Shown one piece after another: positions 44,490 to 54,919 of a DNA stretch of 64,000 bases (its first letter is position 1; each line of letters starts with the position of its first letter). Source of the DNA: an uncultured Collinsella sp. Lineage in GTDB: Bacteria; Actinomycetota; Coriobacteriia; Coriobacteriales; Coriobacteriaceae. The position numbers and the translations under genes are program-made. The DNA lies in the NCBI GenBank assembly GCA_900542315.1, contig UQMV01000006.1:1-64000 (forward strand). Reading direction: 5' to 3'. The notes beneath the pieces are model-generated. The model was given only the letters and a program-made list of their open reading frames with translations. It did not search any database and had not been told where the DNA came from.

Positions 44490-44523
44490 GGGCTGGGGAC
44501 GCTGTTGGGTGCGTCTCCAGCCC
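44490..44523 (-). terminator. Hairpin downstream of the 44579-45522 gene pair
   Basis: GGGCTGGGGACGC pairs with GCGTCTCCAGCCC (one G-T wobble) around an 8-nt loop, 55 nt after the stop at 44579. No long T-run follows. Confidence 0.55.
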
Positions 44524-44578
44524 TCTGATACTTACTTTGGATTCCGATGGTGGGGTGTTGGCGGTGCTGCTTGCTTGG

Positions 44579-45103
44579 TTACCTTGTCTCGCCGCTCTCT
44601 GTGCGTAGGCGGTAGCCGTGGACGAGGTCGCTGATGGCCGGCCAGGGAATCTGGCGGTCGACCCAAAATTGGAGCTGGACCAGATAGCGCTCGGTGGCGC
44701 GGGTGAGGGCTGCAAACTGTTCGTGAGTCTCTACCTGGGCGTAGAGGTCGCGGCTGTGGGCGAGGATTGCCGTGGTGTCATCCATTTTGCCGGTGACGTC
44801 GAAGGCGCCCGAGAACCAGTCGCACAGGCGCGCGGCGCTGTTGTTGATTGTTGCGAGGTCGGCGGTGCCGTCGTTGGCGTTCTCGTTGACCTGGGCTCGC
44901 AGGAGGGAGAGGGCGTCGGCGGCGTTCATACAGTAGCCGACGGTGAAGTTCCAGACGGCGAATTCGCGGCCTGTGTCGAGCTTGCGGCGGCGCATGTAGT
45001 CGATATCGCGCGGTTCCTCGAGCATCATTTGGCCGGCGAGGGCCTCAAGTGCAGTGGTGTACTCGGCAAGGTCGAGTGCGAGCAGGGTGTTGATATCCAT
45101 CAT
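44579..45103 (-). CDS. Uncharacterised protein paired with the cyclophilin-like gene
   Basis: A 174-residue (MMDINTLL start) mostly helical, soluble protein without a transmembrane segment. Segments such as AVWNFTVGYCMNAADALSL and FWVDRQIPWPAISDLVHGYR look conserved in character, but I do not recognise a family. The start codon lies 2 nt after the stop of the upstream gene, with GAGG just inside that gene, so the two are translated together. The open frame reaches back to 45250, but that part overlaps the neighbour. Confidence 0.65.
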   Translation of the reverse strand: MMDINTLLALDLAEYTTALEALAGQMMLEEPRDIDYMRRRKLDTGREFAVWNFTVGYCMNAADALSLLRAQVNENANDGTADLATINNSAARLCDWFSGAFDVTGKMDDTTAILAHSRDLYAQVETHEQFAALTRATERYLVQLQFWVDRQIPWPAISDLVHGYRLRTESGETR

Positions 45104-45105
45104 CT

Positions 45106-45522
45106 TTAGGCCTCCGCTTCGATCTCGACGATTTCGTTTTTGATGTACATGCCCTGGTTGTCCCAGACATTGCGGCAAGCAACGGCAAAGCGCTCGCGGT
45201 CGGCTTCGCAGATGCGGGCGAACATGTTGCAGGTGCCAAAGGGCTCGCACACGTCAAAGAAGATACAGATTGACGACCATCCGCCATACCAGCTCACGGC
45301 GCCCGCCGGCTCGTGAAAGACGGGGTTCTCGATGTGCTCGTAATTGGCGATGGGACCCGATACGGGATAGGTTACCTCGGCATCGCAGATCTTAGCCGAA
45401 AAGATACGTGATTCGACCGGACAGGACGATTCGAACAGCTTACACGCCTCGGGAGCCTTGTCCCAGAGCATGTCGGCGAGAAACGTCTCGCCATTCAGCG
45501 TGATCTTGAGCATTTTTGTCAT
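45106..45522 (-). CDS. Cyclophilin-like fold protein (DUF3830-like)
   Basis: A 138-residue protein starting MTKMLKITLNGETF, with GGAGG 8 nt upstream of 45522. The sequence runs as small beta strands and contains SGPIANYEHIENPVFHEPAG and SICIFFDVCEPFG, which resembles the cyclophilin_like/DUF3830 group. Members are small barrel proteins with unproven enzymatic activity, often beside amino-acid or hydantoin metabolism genes. It is coupled to the next gene. The in-frame extension up to 46008 has no start signal and poor protein character. Confidence 0.6.
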   Translation of the reverse strand: MTKMLKITLNGETFLADMLWDKAPEACKLFESSCPVESRIFSAKICDAEVTYPVSGPIANYEHIENPVFHEPAGAVSWYGGWSSICIFFDVCEPFGTCNMFARICEADRERFAVACRNVWDNQGMYIKNEIVEIEAEA

Positions 45523-46126
45523 AGTAAGGACCTCCTCAATCCGTCGCTCAAGGGGTTCGCTGGCGGATAAGGAGAAGACAGCAGCGGGGTCGCCGAACCC
45601 AAACTTCACGACAGGTCTCTGTCGCCCCAGCCCGCGCTGTTCTTCGCTAAAGTACCATGCCGCAATTGCGCGTGCAATATCAGTTTTTGATTTTCTGGAA
45701 GCGGCAATCGACGAGACGGCTCGCCGGCTGCCGGCCGACGCGCGGCATAGGCACTCATCTATATTCCTTATGCTGGATGAAAAACGCCATGTTATTGCAG
45801 GGCTGCATACTCGTCCAATAAGTGCATAGAATCTCGTATAGTGCGAGTAAGATATTACGCTGCCTGTTTTGTGTTTAGCAAAGATACAGTTTGCATAATC
45901 TGGTCTAATCCCTGCTCTATTAAAATAAAGTCGCACGTAAATGGCGTAAACATATCTGAGCTGGGGTTCTGTACGCTGAGCGGATAAAAACGACCGTTCA
46001 CCGTTCAACTATTTTCAAAATGAATAAAATGAGCGATAAAGAGAATATAAACCTTAATAAACTCGCGTATTGCACGGACGCGGGTTATTAATGGGTTGTA
46101 GGCCTTTTACAGAAAGGATTCCAGCA
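45523..46126. other. Intergenic region, divergent promoters
   Basis: No convincing gene is seen in these 604 nt. It lies between the minus-strand DUF3830-like gene and plus-strand arcC, so it holds both promoters. It is AT-rich from 45740 to 46080. Open frames on both strands across it lack ribosome binding sites and normal composition. TTTGCATAAT at about 45889 resembles an extended -10 element. Confidence 0.3.
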
Positions 46127-47089
46127 ATGTCTAAGCCTCTTGGCAAGCCCGATCGTATTGTCGTCGCCCTTGGCGGCAACGCCCTCGGCAACAACCCCGT
46201 TGAGCAGATCGAGGCCGTGAGCAACACCGCCCACGCCCTTCTCGGCCTGATCGAGCAGGGTAACGAAATCATCATCACCCACGGCAACGGTCCGCAGGTC
46301 GGCATGATCCAGAACGCCTTCGCCGCTGCCCACGACGCCATCGGCACCCCCGAGATGCCGCTGCCCGAGTGCGGCGCCATGTCCCAGGGCTACATCGGCT
46401 ATCACCTGCAGCAGGGCATTGGCCGCGAGATGCACAAGCGCTATAAGCGTTGGCATGCCGCAACCGTCGTCACCCAGATCGAGTGCGACCCGGACGATCC
46501 CGCGTTCAAGAACCCGACCAAGCCGATCGGCCCCTTCTACACTGAGGAGCAGGCCAAGGAGTTCATGGCCGAGGATCCTTCCAAGGTCTTCGTCGAGGAT
46601 TCCGGCCGCGGCTGGCGTCGCGTCGTCGCTTCCCCCGATCCCAAGAAGATCGTCGAGGCTGACTCCATCCTCAACCTTCTCGACAACGAGTTCATCGTCA
46701 TCGCCTGCGGTGGCGGCGGCATCCCCGTCGTCCGCGACTACGAGAACAAGGGCTGCTACAAGGGCGTTCCCGCCGTCATCGACAAGGACCTGGGCGGCGA
46801 GCTGCTGGCCGAGGACTGCGATGCCGACGTCCTGTTCCTGCTGACCGCCGTTGAGCATGTCGCCATCAACTTTGGCAAGCCCAACCAGGAGGAGCTCGAG
46901 GACATCACCGCCGACGAGGCCGAGCGCCTGGCCGACGAGGGTCAGTTCGGCAAGGGTTCCATGGAGCCCAAGGTCCGCGCCGCCATCAAGTTCGCCCGTT
47001 CCCGCAAGGGCCGCACCTGCATCATCGGCGCACTGGACAAGGCCGCCGAGACCATGGCCGGCCTCTCCGGTACCCGCATCCACGAGTAA
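46127..47089 (+). CDS. arcC: Carbamate kinase
   Basis: A 320-residue amino-acid kinase-fold enzyme that makes ATP from carbamoyl phosphate and ADP, giving ammonia and CO2. Family segments are VVALGGNALG near the N-terminus, THGNGPQVG, the GGGGIPVV loop, VIDKDL and the C-terminal GSMEPKV. The start at 46127 has GAAAGGA upstream; an in-frame start at 46070 is not needed. No arcA or arcB is adjacent, so carbamoyl phosphate may come from another route (for example agmatine, allantoin or a distant arginine deiminase operon). Codon bias suggests strong expression. Confidence 0.94.
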   Translation: MSKPLGKPDRIVVALGGNALGNNPVEQIEAVSNTAHALLGLIEQGNEIIITHGNGPQVGMIQNAFAAAHDAIGTPEMPLPECGAMSQGYIGYHLQQGIGREMHKRYKRWHAATVVTQIECDPDDPAFKNPTKPIGPFYTEEQAKEFMAEDPSKVFVEDSGRGWRRVVASPDPKKIVEADSILNLLDNEFIVIACGGGGIPVVRDYENKGCYKGVPAVIDKDLGGELLAEDCDADVLFLLTAVEHVAINFGKPNQEELEDITADEAERLADEGQFGKGSMEPKVRAAIKFARSRKGRTCIIGALDKAAETMAGLSGTRIHE

Positions 47090-47111
47090 CCTCTACTCCA
47101 TTGCCTCTCTC

Positions 47112-47187
47112 GTGGGCGCCAGGCAAGGCGCCCACAAACTAGCCTCTCTTCATGAGCCCCGCAGTCCGCTCCGGCTGCGGGGCTTTT
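47112..47187 (+). terminator. Tandem hairpins, terminator of arcC
   Basis: GTGGGCGCC/GGCGCCCAC (47112-47135) is followed by AGCCCCGCAG/CTGCGGGGCT with TTTT (47155-47187). The second is a standard Rho-independent terminator. Confidence 0.82.
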
Positions 47188-47196
47188 GCTATTCAC

Positions 47197-47370
47197 CTAG
47201 TCATTGGAACCCGGCACTTAGGGACGTTCCTTTCCTGTCGGCAGCTTGGGACAGTCCTTAATAGCCATTGGGGACGTTCTTAAACGACTAGTCAAACAAC
47301 AACGTTCACAACGACTACTCATTTAAGTCTGTCCCCAATGACTGCCCAATGGCTGGGAAGGCGCATCCCA
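47197..47370. repeat. REP-like repeats with a lone copy of the array motif
   Basis: GGGACGTTCCTTTCCTG appears at 47221, then CATTGGGGAC (47266-47275) and GTCCCCAATG (47331-47340) form a 10-bp stem around a 55-nt loop. At 47355-47370 a single motif GGGAAGGCGCATCCCA resembles the units of the 31-nt arrays. The rest of the gap to 47517 shows no gene. GGAGGAGG precedes the next start. Confidence 0.6.
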
Positions 47371-47517
47371 CACCGACGCATTGCCTTCGGGCCCTCTCCC
47401 CAGGCTCTCCATAGCTCAGCTGGACTCCCCGCAACCTGTTCCGAGTTGGCGGAACGAGCGCGACGTGGAGTGTCATTCTTTACCGCGTTAGACTAGACGC
47501 AGGGAAAGGAGGAGGAC

Positions 47518-49413
47518 ATGGATGCTCGCGTCAAGCAGCTTGTAAATATGATCGAGGACGCTCAGCCTGTCGCTGTCGCGGTACTTGCCAAGCGTCTCGA
47601 GGTAAGCGAGCGCGCCGTGAGAAACTATATCCATCGCGCAAACGACAACCTTGCAGGGGTTGCACGCATCGTTGGCAGCAAGGGGCAGTATCGTATCGAT
47701 GTTGCACGTGCAGATGAGCTTGCTCGCTTGCTAGACGGTGCGGCTCTGGCCCATCCGGGCATTCCTGATACGCGCGACGGCCGTGTGTCCTTCCTTCTTA
47801 ACGACCTCCTCATGCGGTCCCAGTGGGTGACGATTGAGGAGTATGCGGATTTACTCTACGTTTCGGCGCGAACTCTGTCCAATGACATGCGTCTGGTAGA
47901 GCAGAAACTCGCCCAATTTGACTTAACGCTCGAAAAGCGCCCACGCTACGGAATCCGCGTTGCGGGCGGGGAGTCACAACGGCGCCTGTGCCTGGCCTCG
48001 CTGGTGAGGCCCGTGTTGCCCGACACCGACGATGCAAAGCTCGCCGAGCGCCTGCGGGCCATCGCCGCATGTGTGGACGATGCCCTGACGGCCTCGCCCG
48101 TCACGGTGAGCTCGCTGGCATCCCGCAATCTCATCATGCATCTTTACATTGCTCTTGGCCGCATCGAGCAGGGCTGCTATGTCCCAGCTGCAGAATCGGA
48201 CGTTCAAAAACTGGAGGGAACGCGCGAATACGCCGCGGCTTTCCAGATTGCCGCAAACATCAAGGATGCCCTGGGCGTGAGCATGCCCCGAGAAGAGGTT
48301 GCCTTTATCGCAATCCATTTGCTCGGCAGGGGCACGGGCGTGCCCGAGAAGGGCTCTGCCGTTATCTCGGACGAGATGTGGGAGATTGCTTCCGAGATGG
48401 TACGTGCGGTCAACGATGAGTTTAGGTTTGACTTTAGCGGCGATCTTGAACTTCGCATGAACCTTGCTCGGCATATCGGCCCTCTGGGCTATCGCCTTGA
48501 ATATCACATGCATATGGATAACCCCATGCTGCCCGATATCAAGACGAGGTTTCCGTTGGCCTATTCGATGGCAGCTGGCACCTCGCAGGTACTCGAGCGT
48601 CATTTTGGCAGCCAGCCCTCTGATGAAGAGCTCGGCTACATCGCCATGGCATTTGCCCTGGCCCTCGAGCAGCAAGCCGACCAGCCGCGTCGCAAGCGCA
48701 TCCTGATCGTGTGCGCCTCGGGAGCGGGAAGCGCCCGTATGCTCGAGCACCAGTACCGCAAGCAGTTTGGCATGTATATCGATTCGATTGAGACATGCGA
48801 TGTCGCCCGCGTGGGAACGTTCGATTTTTCGCACATCGACTACGTGTTCACAACGGTGCCGCTCAACGTCAAGTTGCCCGTGCCCGTCCGCGAGGCCGAT
48901 TTCTTCTTGGAGACGAGCGATGTCAACGCTATCCGCAAGGTGCTGAGCGACGACACTGCGCAATCGGACTCCGTAAGCTCTTTCTTTAGCCGTGCCCTGT
49001 TCTTCAACCGCGTTGAGGCGCCGTCGAAGCAGGCCGTTCTCCGATATCTCTCCGAGCGCGCCGTCGAGAGCGGCCGTGTCGATGCCCAGTTTGCCCAAGA
49101 GGTCGCCGAGCGCGAGAGCGCGAGTGCCACCTCGTTTGGCAATGGGGTAGCCATGCCCCATGGGATGCATCCCTTGAGCGCCGAGGCCTTTGTTACCGTG
49201 GGCCTGCTCGAACATCCCATTCTTTGGGACGAATACGGCCATGAGGTCGATATCGTCTTTATGGTGTCGTTTGCCCGGTCGGGCGGCGATGAGGCGCGGA
49301 TCTTGAGCTCACTGCTCGCCGAGATCTTTATGGACCGCCAGGGGGTCGAGCGCCTACGCGAGCGCCGGTCCTGGCATGAGCTGATGGCGCTTGTGCAAGC
49401 GCATACGGCTTAA
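47518..49413 (+). CDS. BglG-type PTS-controlled transcriptional regulator
   Basis: A 631-residue activator/antiterminator with N-terminal HTH domains (VLAKRLEVSERAVRNYI and LLYVSARTLSNDMRLV), two PTS regulation domains with conserved His segments (MHLYIALGRIEQG, FIAIHLLGRG, ARHIGPLGYR), an EIIB-like domain (LIVCASGAGSARML, Cys near residue 402), and a C-terminal EIIA-like domain with His in VAMPHGMHPL. PTS phosphorylation of these sites reports sugar supply. It lies 120 nt upstream of the lactose/cellobiose-family PTS operon and should activate it. Confidence 0.92.
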   Translation: MDARVKQLVNMIEDAQPVAVAVLAKRLEVSERAVRNYIHRANDNLAGVARIVGSKGQYRIDVARADELARLLDGAALAHPGIPDTRDGRVSFLLNDLLMRSQWVTIEEYADLLYVSARTLSNDMRLVEQKLAQFDLTLEKRPRYGIRVAGGESQRRLCLASLVRPVLPDTDDAKLAERLRAIAACVDDALTASPVTVSSLASRNLIMHLYIALGRIEQGCYVPAAESDVQKLEGTREYAAAFQIAANIKDALGVSMPREEVAFIAIHLLGRGTGVPEKGSAVISDEMWEIASEMVRAVNDEFRFDFSGDLELRMNLARHIGPLGYRLEYHMHMDNPMLPDIKTRFPLAYSMAAGTSQVLERHFGSQPSDEELGYIAMAFALALEQQADQPRRKRILIVCASGAGSARMLEHQYRKQFGMYIDSIETCDVARVGTFDFSHIDYVFTTVPLNVKLPVPVREADFFLETSDVNAIRKVLSDDTAQSDSVSSFFSRALFFNRVEAPSKQAVLRYLSERAVESGRVDAQFAQEVAERESASATSFGNGVAMPHGMHPLSAEAFVTVGLLEHPILWDEYGHEVDIVFMVSFARSGGDEARILSSLLAEIFMDRQGVERLRERRSWHELMALVQAHTA

Positions 49414-49532
49414 GACTTCTTTTGTCGATAACCCTGTCTGTCTACCTGCAATAAACCTCGAGGATTGCGGGCGGGAGATAGGCGTTTCGAATATTCAAGT
49501 ACAAACCAAACATCACGGGAGAGGAGACCGTT

Positions 49533-49859
49533 ATGGACGATCAGGGAACCGAGATGGTTTCGTTTCAGCTGGTCGCTGCAGCGGGAGAGGCACGCAGCCT
49601 TGCCTTCGAAGCCCTTGAAAAGGCAAAAGCGGGGGATTTTGACGCCGCCGCCAAACTCATGAAGCAGTCAAAGGATGCGGGAATCAAGGCTCACCACATC
49701 CAAACGCAGCTGCTTTCGACTGAGGCAGCGGGCGAGCATCTGTCGGTGGATGTGTTGCTGGTCCATGCTCAGGACCACCTCATGTGCTCCATGCTTGCTC
49801 AGGAGCTCGTGCAGGAGCTGATCTGCCTGTATGAGTGCACTGCAACCAAGAACGCCTAG
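49533..49859 (+). CDS. PTS lactose/cellobiose-family EIIA
   Basis: A 108-residue helical protein of the Lac-type EIIA family. The phospho-accepting His lies in the signature VHAQDHLMCSMLAQEL near residue 76-81. It carries phosphate from HPr to the EIIB encoded next. The start has GGAGA upstream. It is the first gene of the EIIA-EIIB-EIIC-GH1 operon. Confidence 0.93.
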   Translation: MDDQGTEMVSFQLVAAAGEARSLAFEALEKAKAGDFDAAAKLMKQSKDAGIKAHHIQTQLLSTEAAGEHLSVDVLLVHAQDHLMCSMLAQELVQELICLYECTATKNA

Positions 49860-49905
49860 CGGCGTGCGGTGACTATCCAACCAATCAATGCGAAGGGAAT
49901 CCCTT

Positions 49906-50199
49906 ATGAAGATCCTTCTTGTTTGCGCAGCTGGTCTGTCTACAAGCATTCTGATGAAGAAACTCGAGAAATATGCGGAGCAAAACGGCATCGAGCTCGA
50001 TATCGATGCGGTGGGTATCGGCGAGTATCAGGAGACGTGCGCCAATTATGACGTGCTGCTCTTGGGGCCGCAGGTGTCCTACCAGCTCAACACCGTCAAG
50101 CAGGGGAGCGGTAAGCCGACCGCGGTCATCCCCGCACAGGACTACGGCATGGGCAACGCCGCCAACGTGCTGGCACTCGCCCAGTCGCTGTTGGGTTAG
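49906..50199 (+). CDS. PTS lactose/cellobiose-family EIIB
   Basis: A 97-residue protein with the phosphorylated Cys at position 7 in LLVCAAGLSTSIL. The fold and length match cellobiose/chitobiose EIIB. The start at 49906 has AAGGGA 6 nt upstream; the longer frame to 49888 lacks this. It receives phosphate from EIIA and passes it to the sugar held by EIIC, whose gene starts 9 nt later. Confidence 0.94.
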   Translation: MKILLVCAAGLSTSILMKKLEKYAEQNGIELDIDAVGIGEYQETCANYDVLLLGPQVSYQLNTVKQGSGKPTAVIPAQDYGMGNAANVLALAQSLLG

Positions 50200-50208
50200 G
50201 AGGCAACC

Positions 50209-53014
<2,806 letters not shown>

Positions 53015-53030
53015 CCCTTGCAAGCCTGCT

Positions 53031-53066
53031 GCCCCCGTGGCTCGTTTCGGCCGCGGGGGCTTTTGC
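53031..53066 (+). terminator. Terminator of the beta-glucoside PTS operon
   Basis: GCCCCCGTGG pairs with CCGCGGGGGC around CTCGTTTCGG, followed by TTTT. Confidence 0.85.
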
Positions 53067-53074
53067 TATTTACC

Positions 53075-53220
53075 TAGTCCCCGATGAGACCCTCATTCTG
53101 TGGGTAGTCATTGGGGACGTTCTTAAAAAGACTAGTCATTTAAGTCTGTCCCCAATGACTGCGGAAACCCGGCACTTGGGGACGTTCCTTTTCTGCTGGC
53201 AGCTTGGAACAGTCCTTAAA
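53075..53220. repeat. REP-like repeats
   Basis: AGTCATTGGGGAC (53106-53118) and GTCCCCAATGACT (53148-53160) form a perfect 13-bp stem around a 29-nt loop. GGCACTTGGGGACGTTCC follows at 53171. The same modules occur at 47197-47345 and, in part, at 31878 and 38614. Confidence 0.65.
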
Positions 53221-53239
53221 GCCCGCATCAATCAACTGC

Positions 53240-53409
53240 GGAAAGCGCATCCCAGAATGAGCGTCCAACATGGGGTGCGGTTTCCCTTGAGGCCCTCAAT
53301 CGGAAAATGCATCCCGGATTATTGTCGAAAAGCGGTCCCTAGTTTCCCAAACGGGCCGCTAACGGAAAGCGCACCCCGCTATTGGGCCCCAAAGCAGGAT
53401 GCGCTTTCC
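53240..53409. repeat. Array 2 of the 31-nt-period motif (6 units)
   Basis: Six copies of the 15-nt motif GGAAAGCGCATCCCA start at 53240, 53271, 53302, 53333, 53364 and 53395: exact 31-nt steps, alternating plus and minus. Copy 4 is badly degraded but keeps TTTCC in register. Spacers differ. It shares design, motif and period with 17205-17343. It is not CRISPR-like, because the unit is short and alternates strand. The gap 53015-53525 has no gene. Confidence 0.82.
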
Positions 53410-53465
53410 GTGCTGGCAGTTCCAAGCAGTTCGGGATGGCCCTTTTCGTCTGCTCTCGGCCGGCG

Positions 53466-53525
53466 TCCGTAAGACTGTCCCCGACGACCACTCATTTAAG
53501 TCTGTCCCCAATGAGTGCCCAATGA
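53466..53525. repeat. REP-like fragment
   Basis: A partial copy of the repeat family: CTCATTTAAGTCTGTCCCC then AATGAG, abutting the 3' end of the minus-strand peptidase gene. Confidence 0.5.
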
Positions 53526-54560
53526 CTAGTAGTAGGCCCACATGGCTTCGACTTCGTTGAGGACCTCTACGACGCCCCAGCGTCGGGCGCTGCGGCTGGC
53601 CGAGTTGGGATCGAAGACTTCAGTCTGGTCGGCGTCGTCAATACCGTAAAGCACAATGTAGTGGCCCACGTTGGTAAAGGTGCCCGGCCGAACGGCGGCG
53701 ATGACGGGCGCTCCCGAACGCAGCGCCTGAGTCATCGAGTCGCGATCGTTATGAAGCTCCGTTCCGTTAAGTCCCAACTGCCACGCACCGCTCGTCATAA
53801 ACGACCATTCGGTTGCACCGGTGGGGGCGTAATTGCCTGCCTCGGAAAGCGCGCACATATCGACGGGAGTCATATCGGTGCGTCCCGTCTTAAAGATATA
53901 GACCATGGTGAGGCACGTAGGCCCGCAAGCATTTTGGCGGATGGTACCGCCGGCGTAAGGCAGCTCCGACCATGCAGGGTCGATCTGATAGATATGGGGC
54001 ATCGTGCCGGCTTGCCATTGCGAGCGCGGGGTCGAAAAGGCGAAAGAATAACCGGGCGCGACGGGGGCCTTGAGCAGCTTGTCCTCGGCGGTGGGCTCGA
54101 GACCGGCCGAGCCGTGGGACATACAGGAGCTCATAAGCACAAAGACCAGACAGATGAGGATAGAGCACAGTGCGAGGCAAAGCCGACGAGCCGGCAGGGC
54201 GGGGGCATTCACGTACGATGTCGAGCGGTAGGGCTTGCCGTCGCGTCCGCCTTGGGGATGCGAAAAGAAGCGGTTGATATGGCTGCCGGGCTGACGTGCG
54301 CCGTTGCGGCGCAGTTGCGGAACCTCGGCTTGGCGCTGTCGAGTGCGCGCGCCCAAGCGGCTATCTTGCTGTGCGCTTGTGCCCGTGCTCGGACGGCCAC
54401 TCTGCCGTGTTCTGTTTGTCTGCTGCCGAGACGAAGGCCTGGGTTGCTCTTGAGGGCGTTGCGGATTGCTGCTCGTGGCACTTCTGGGCGTCGGCGTGGT
54501 GCGGCCAGCAAGGCGAACGCTTTGTCGCCGTTGATCACCGTCGTTGTATCCGTATGCCAT
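53526..54560 (-). CDS. Membrane-anchored C39-like cysteine peptidase
   Basis: A 344-residue protein. Residues 1 to about 120 are Arg/Gln/Pro/Ser-rich and disordered, then one transmembrane helix (about 127-147) with a Cys-containing end. The outer domain (about 190-344) has the peptidase_C39_2 pattern: Cys in NACGPTCLTMVY, His in VGHYIVLYGID and Asp in VFDPNS. It probably processes or crosslinks at the cell surface; substrate unknown. The stop lies within repeat debris, so the last codons overlap the REP region. It is monocistronic and divergent from the permease gene. Confidence 0.8.
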   Translation of the reverse strand: MAYGYNDGDQRRQSVRLAGRTTPTPRSATSSNPQRPQEQPRPSSRQQTNRTRQSGRPSTGTSAQQDSRLGARTRQRQAEVPQLRRNGARQPGSHINRFFSHPQGGRDGKPYRSTSYVNAPALPARRLCLALCSILICLVFVLMSSCMSHGSAGLEPTAEDKLLKAPVAPGYSFAFSTPRSQWQAGTMPHIYQIDPAWSELPYAGGTIRQNACGPTCLTMVYIFKTGRTDMTPVDMCALSEAGNYAPTGATEWSFMTSGAWQLGLNGTELHNDRDSMTQALRSGAPVIAAVRPGTFTNVGHYIVLYGIDDADQTEVFDPNSASRSARRWGVVEVLNEVEAMWAYY

Positions 54561-54919
54561 TCGTACCGCCTTGTCTCATGTATAACCTGTCTATCCTACA
54601 AAAAAGATGTGCAACAAATGGGTCCGCGCGTCAAAAGCTCGGTAAACGGTACGAAAGGCGCAAAACACACGGCCTCAAAAACATCTCTCTATGCGTCCGA
54701 TGAGCGTACGCCCGTCGGACGGGCGACAACAATGAGCGGCAAACCGTGCCGTTCGTCCCAAAAACGGCGCCGCTCGTTTTGCAGTTCAGCCTTCGGTCGA
54801 GCTGCGAGCGGCGCTGCTGCGCCAAGGCCGTATCTTAAAGCCATGGAATAAAAGCGCGCGGCAAAACGGACCGCGCAAGGGGTGACGCCAAGGGCGTCAA
54901 AAAGGAAAGGAGGGGAACA
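54561..54919 (+). promoter_or_regulatory. Leader region with hairpins before the APC permease
   Basis: No gene is seen. GCCCGT-CGG-ACGGGC (54710-54724) and a longer stem GAGCGGC/GCCGCTC ending in GTTTT (54734-54780) look like a terminator or attenuator. A third small hairpin (GACGCC/GGCGTC) lies near 54884, just before the AGGAGG of the next gene. This could be a regulated leader, or the terminator of an unseen short transcript. Confidence 0.4.

Noticed and set aside
45523..46008. N-terminal extension of the DUF3830-like protein up to 46008
   Set aside because: Composition is unlike a protein, and a clear RBS and ATG exist at 45522.
53240..53409. CRISPR array
   Set aside because: The motif is 15 nt and alternates strand every 31 nt, with no identical direct repeats of usual length and no cas genes in the window.
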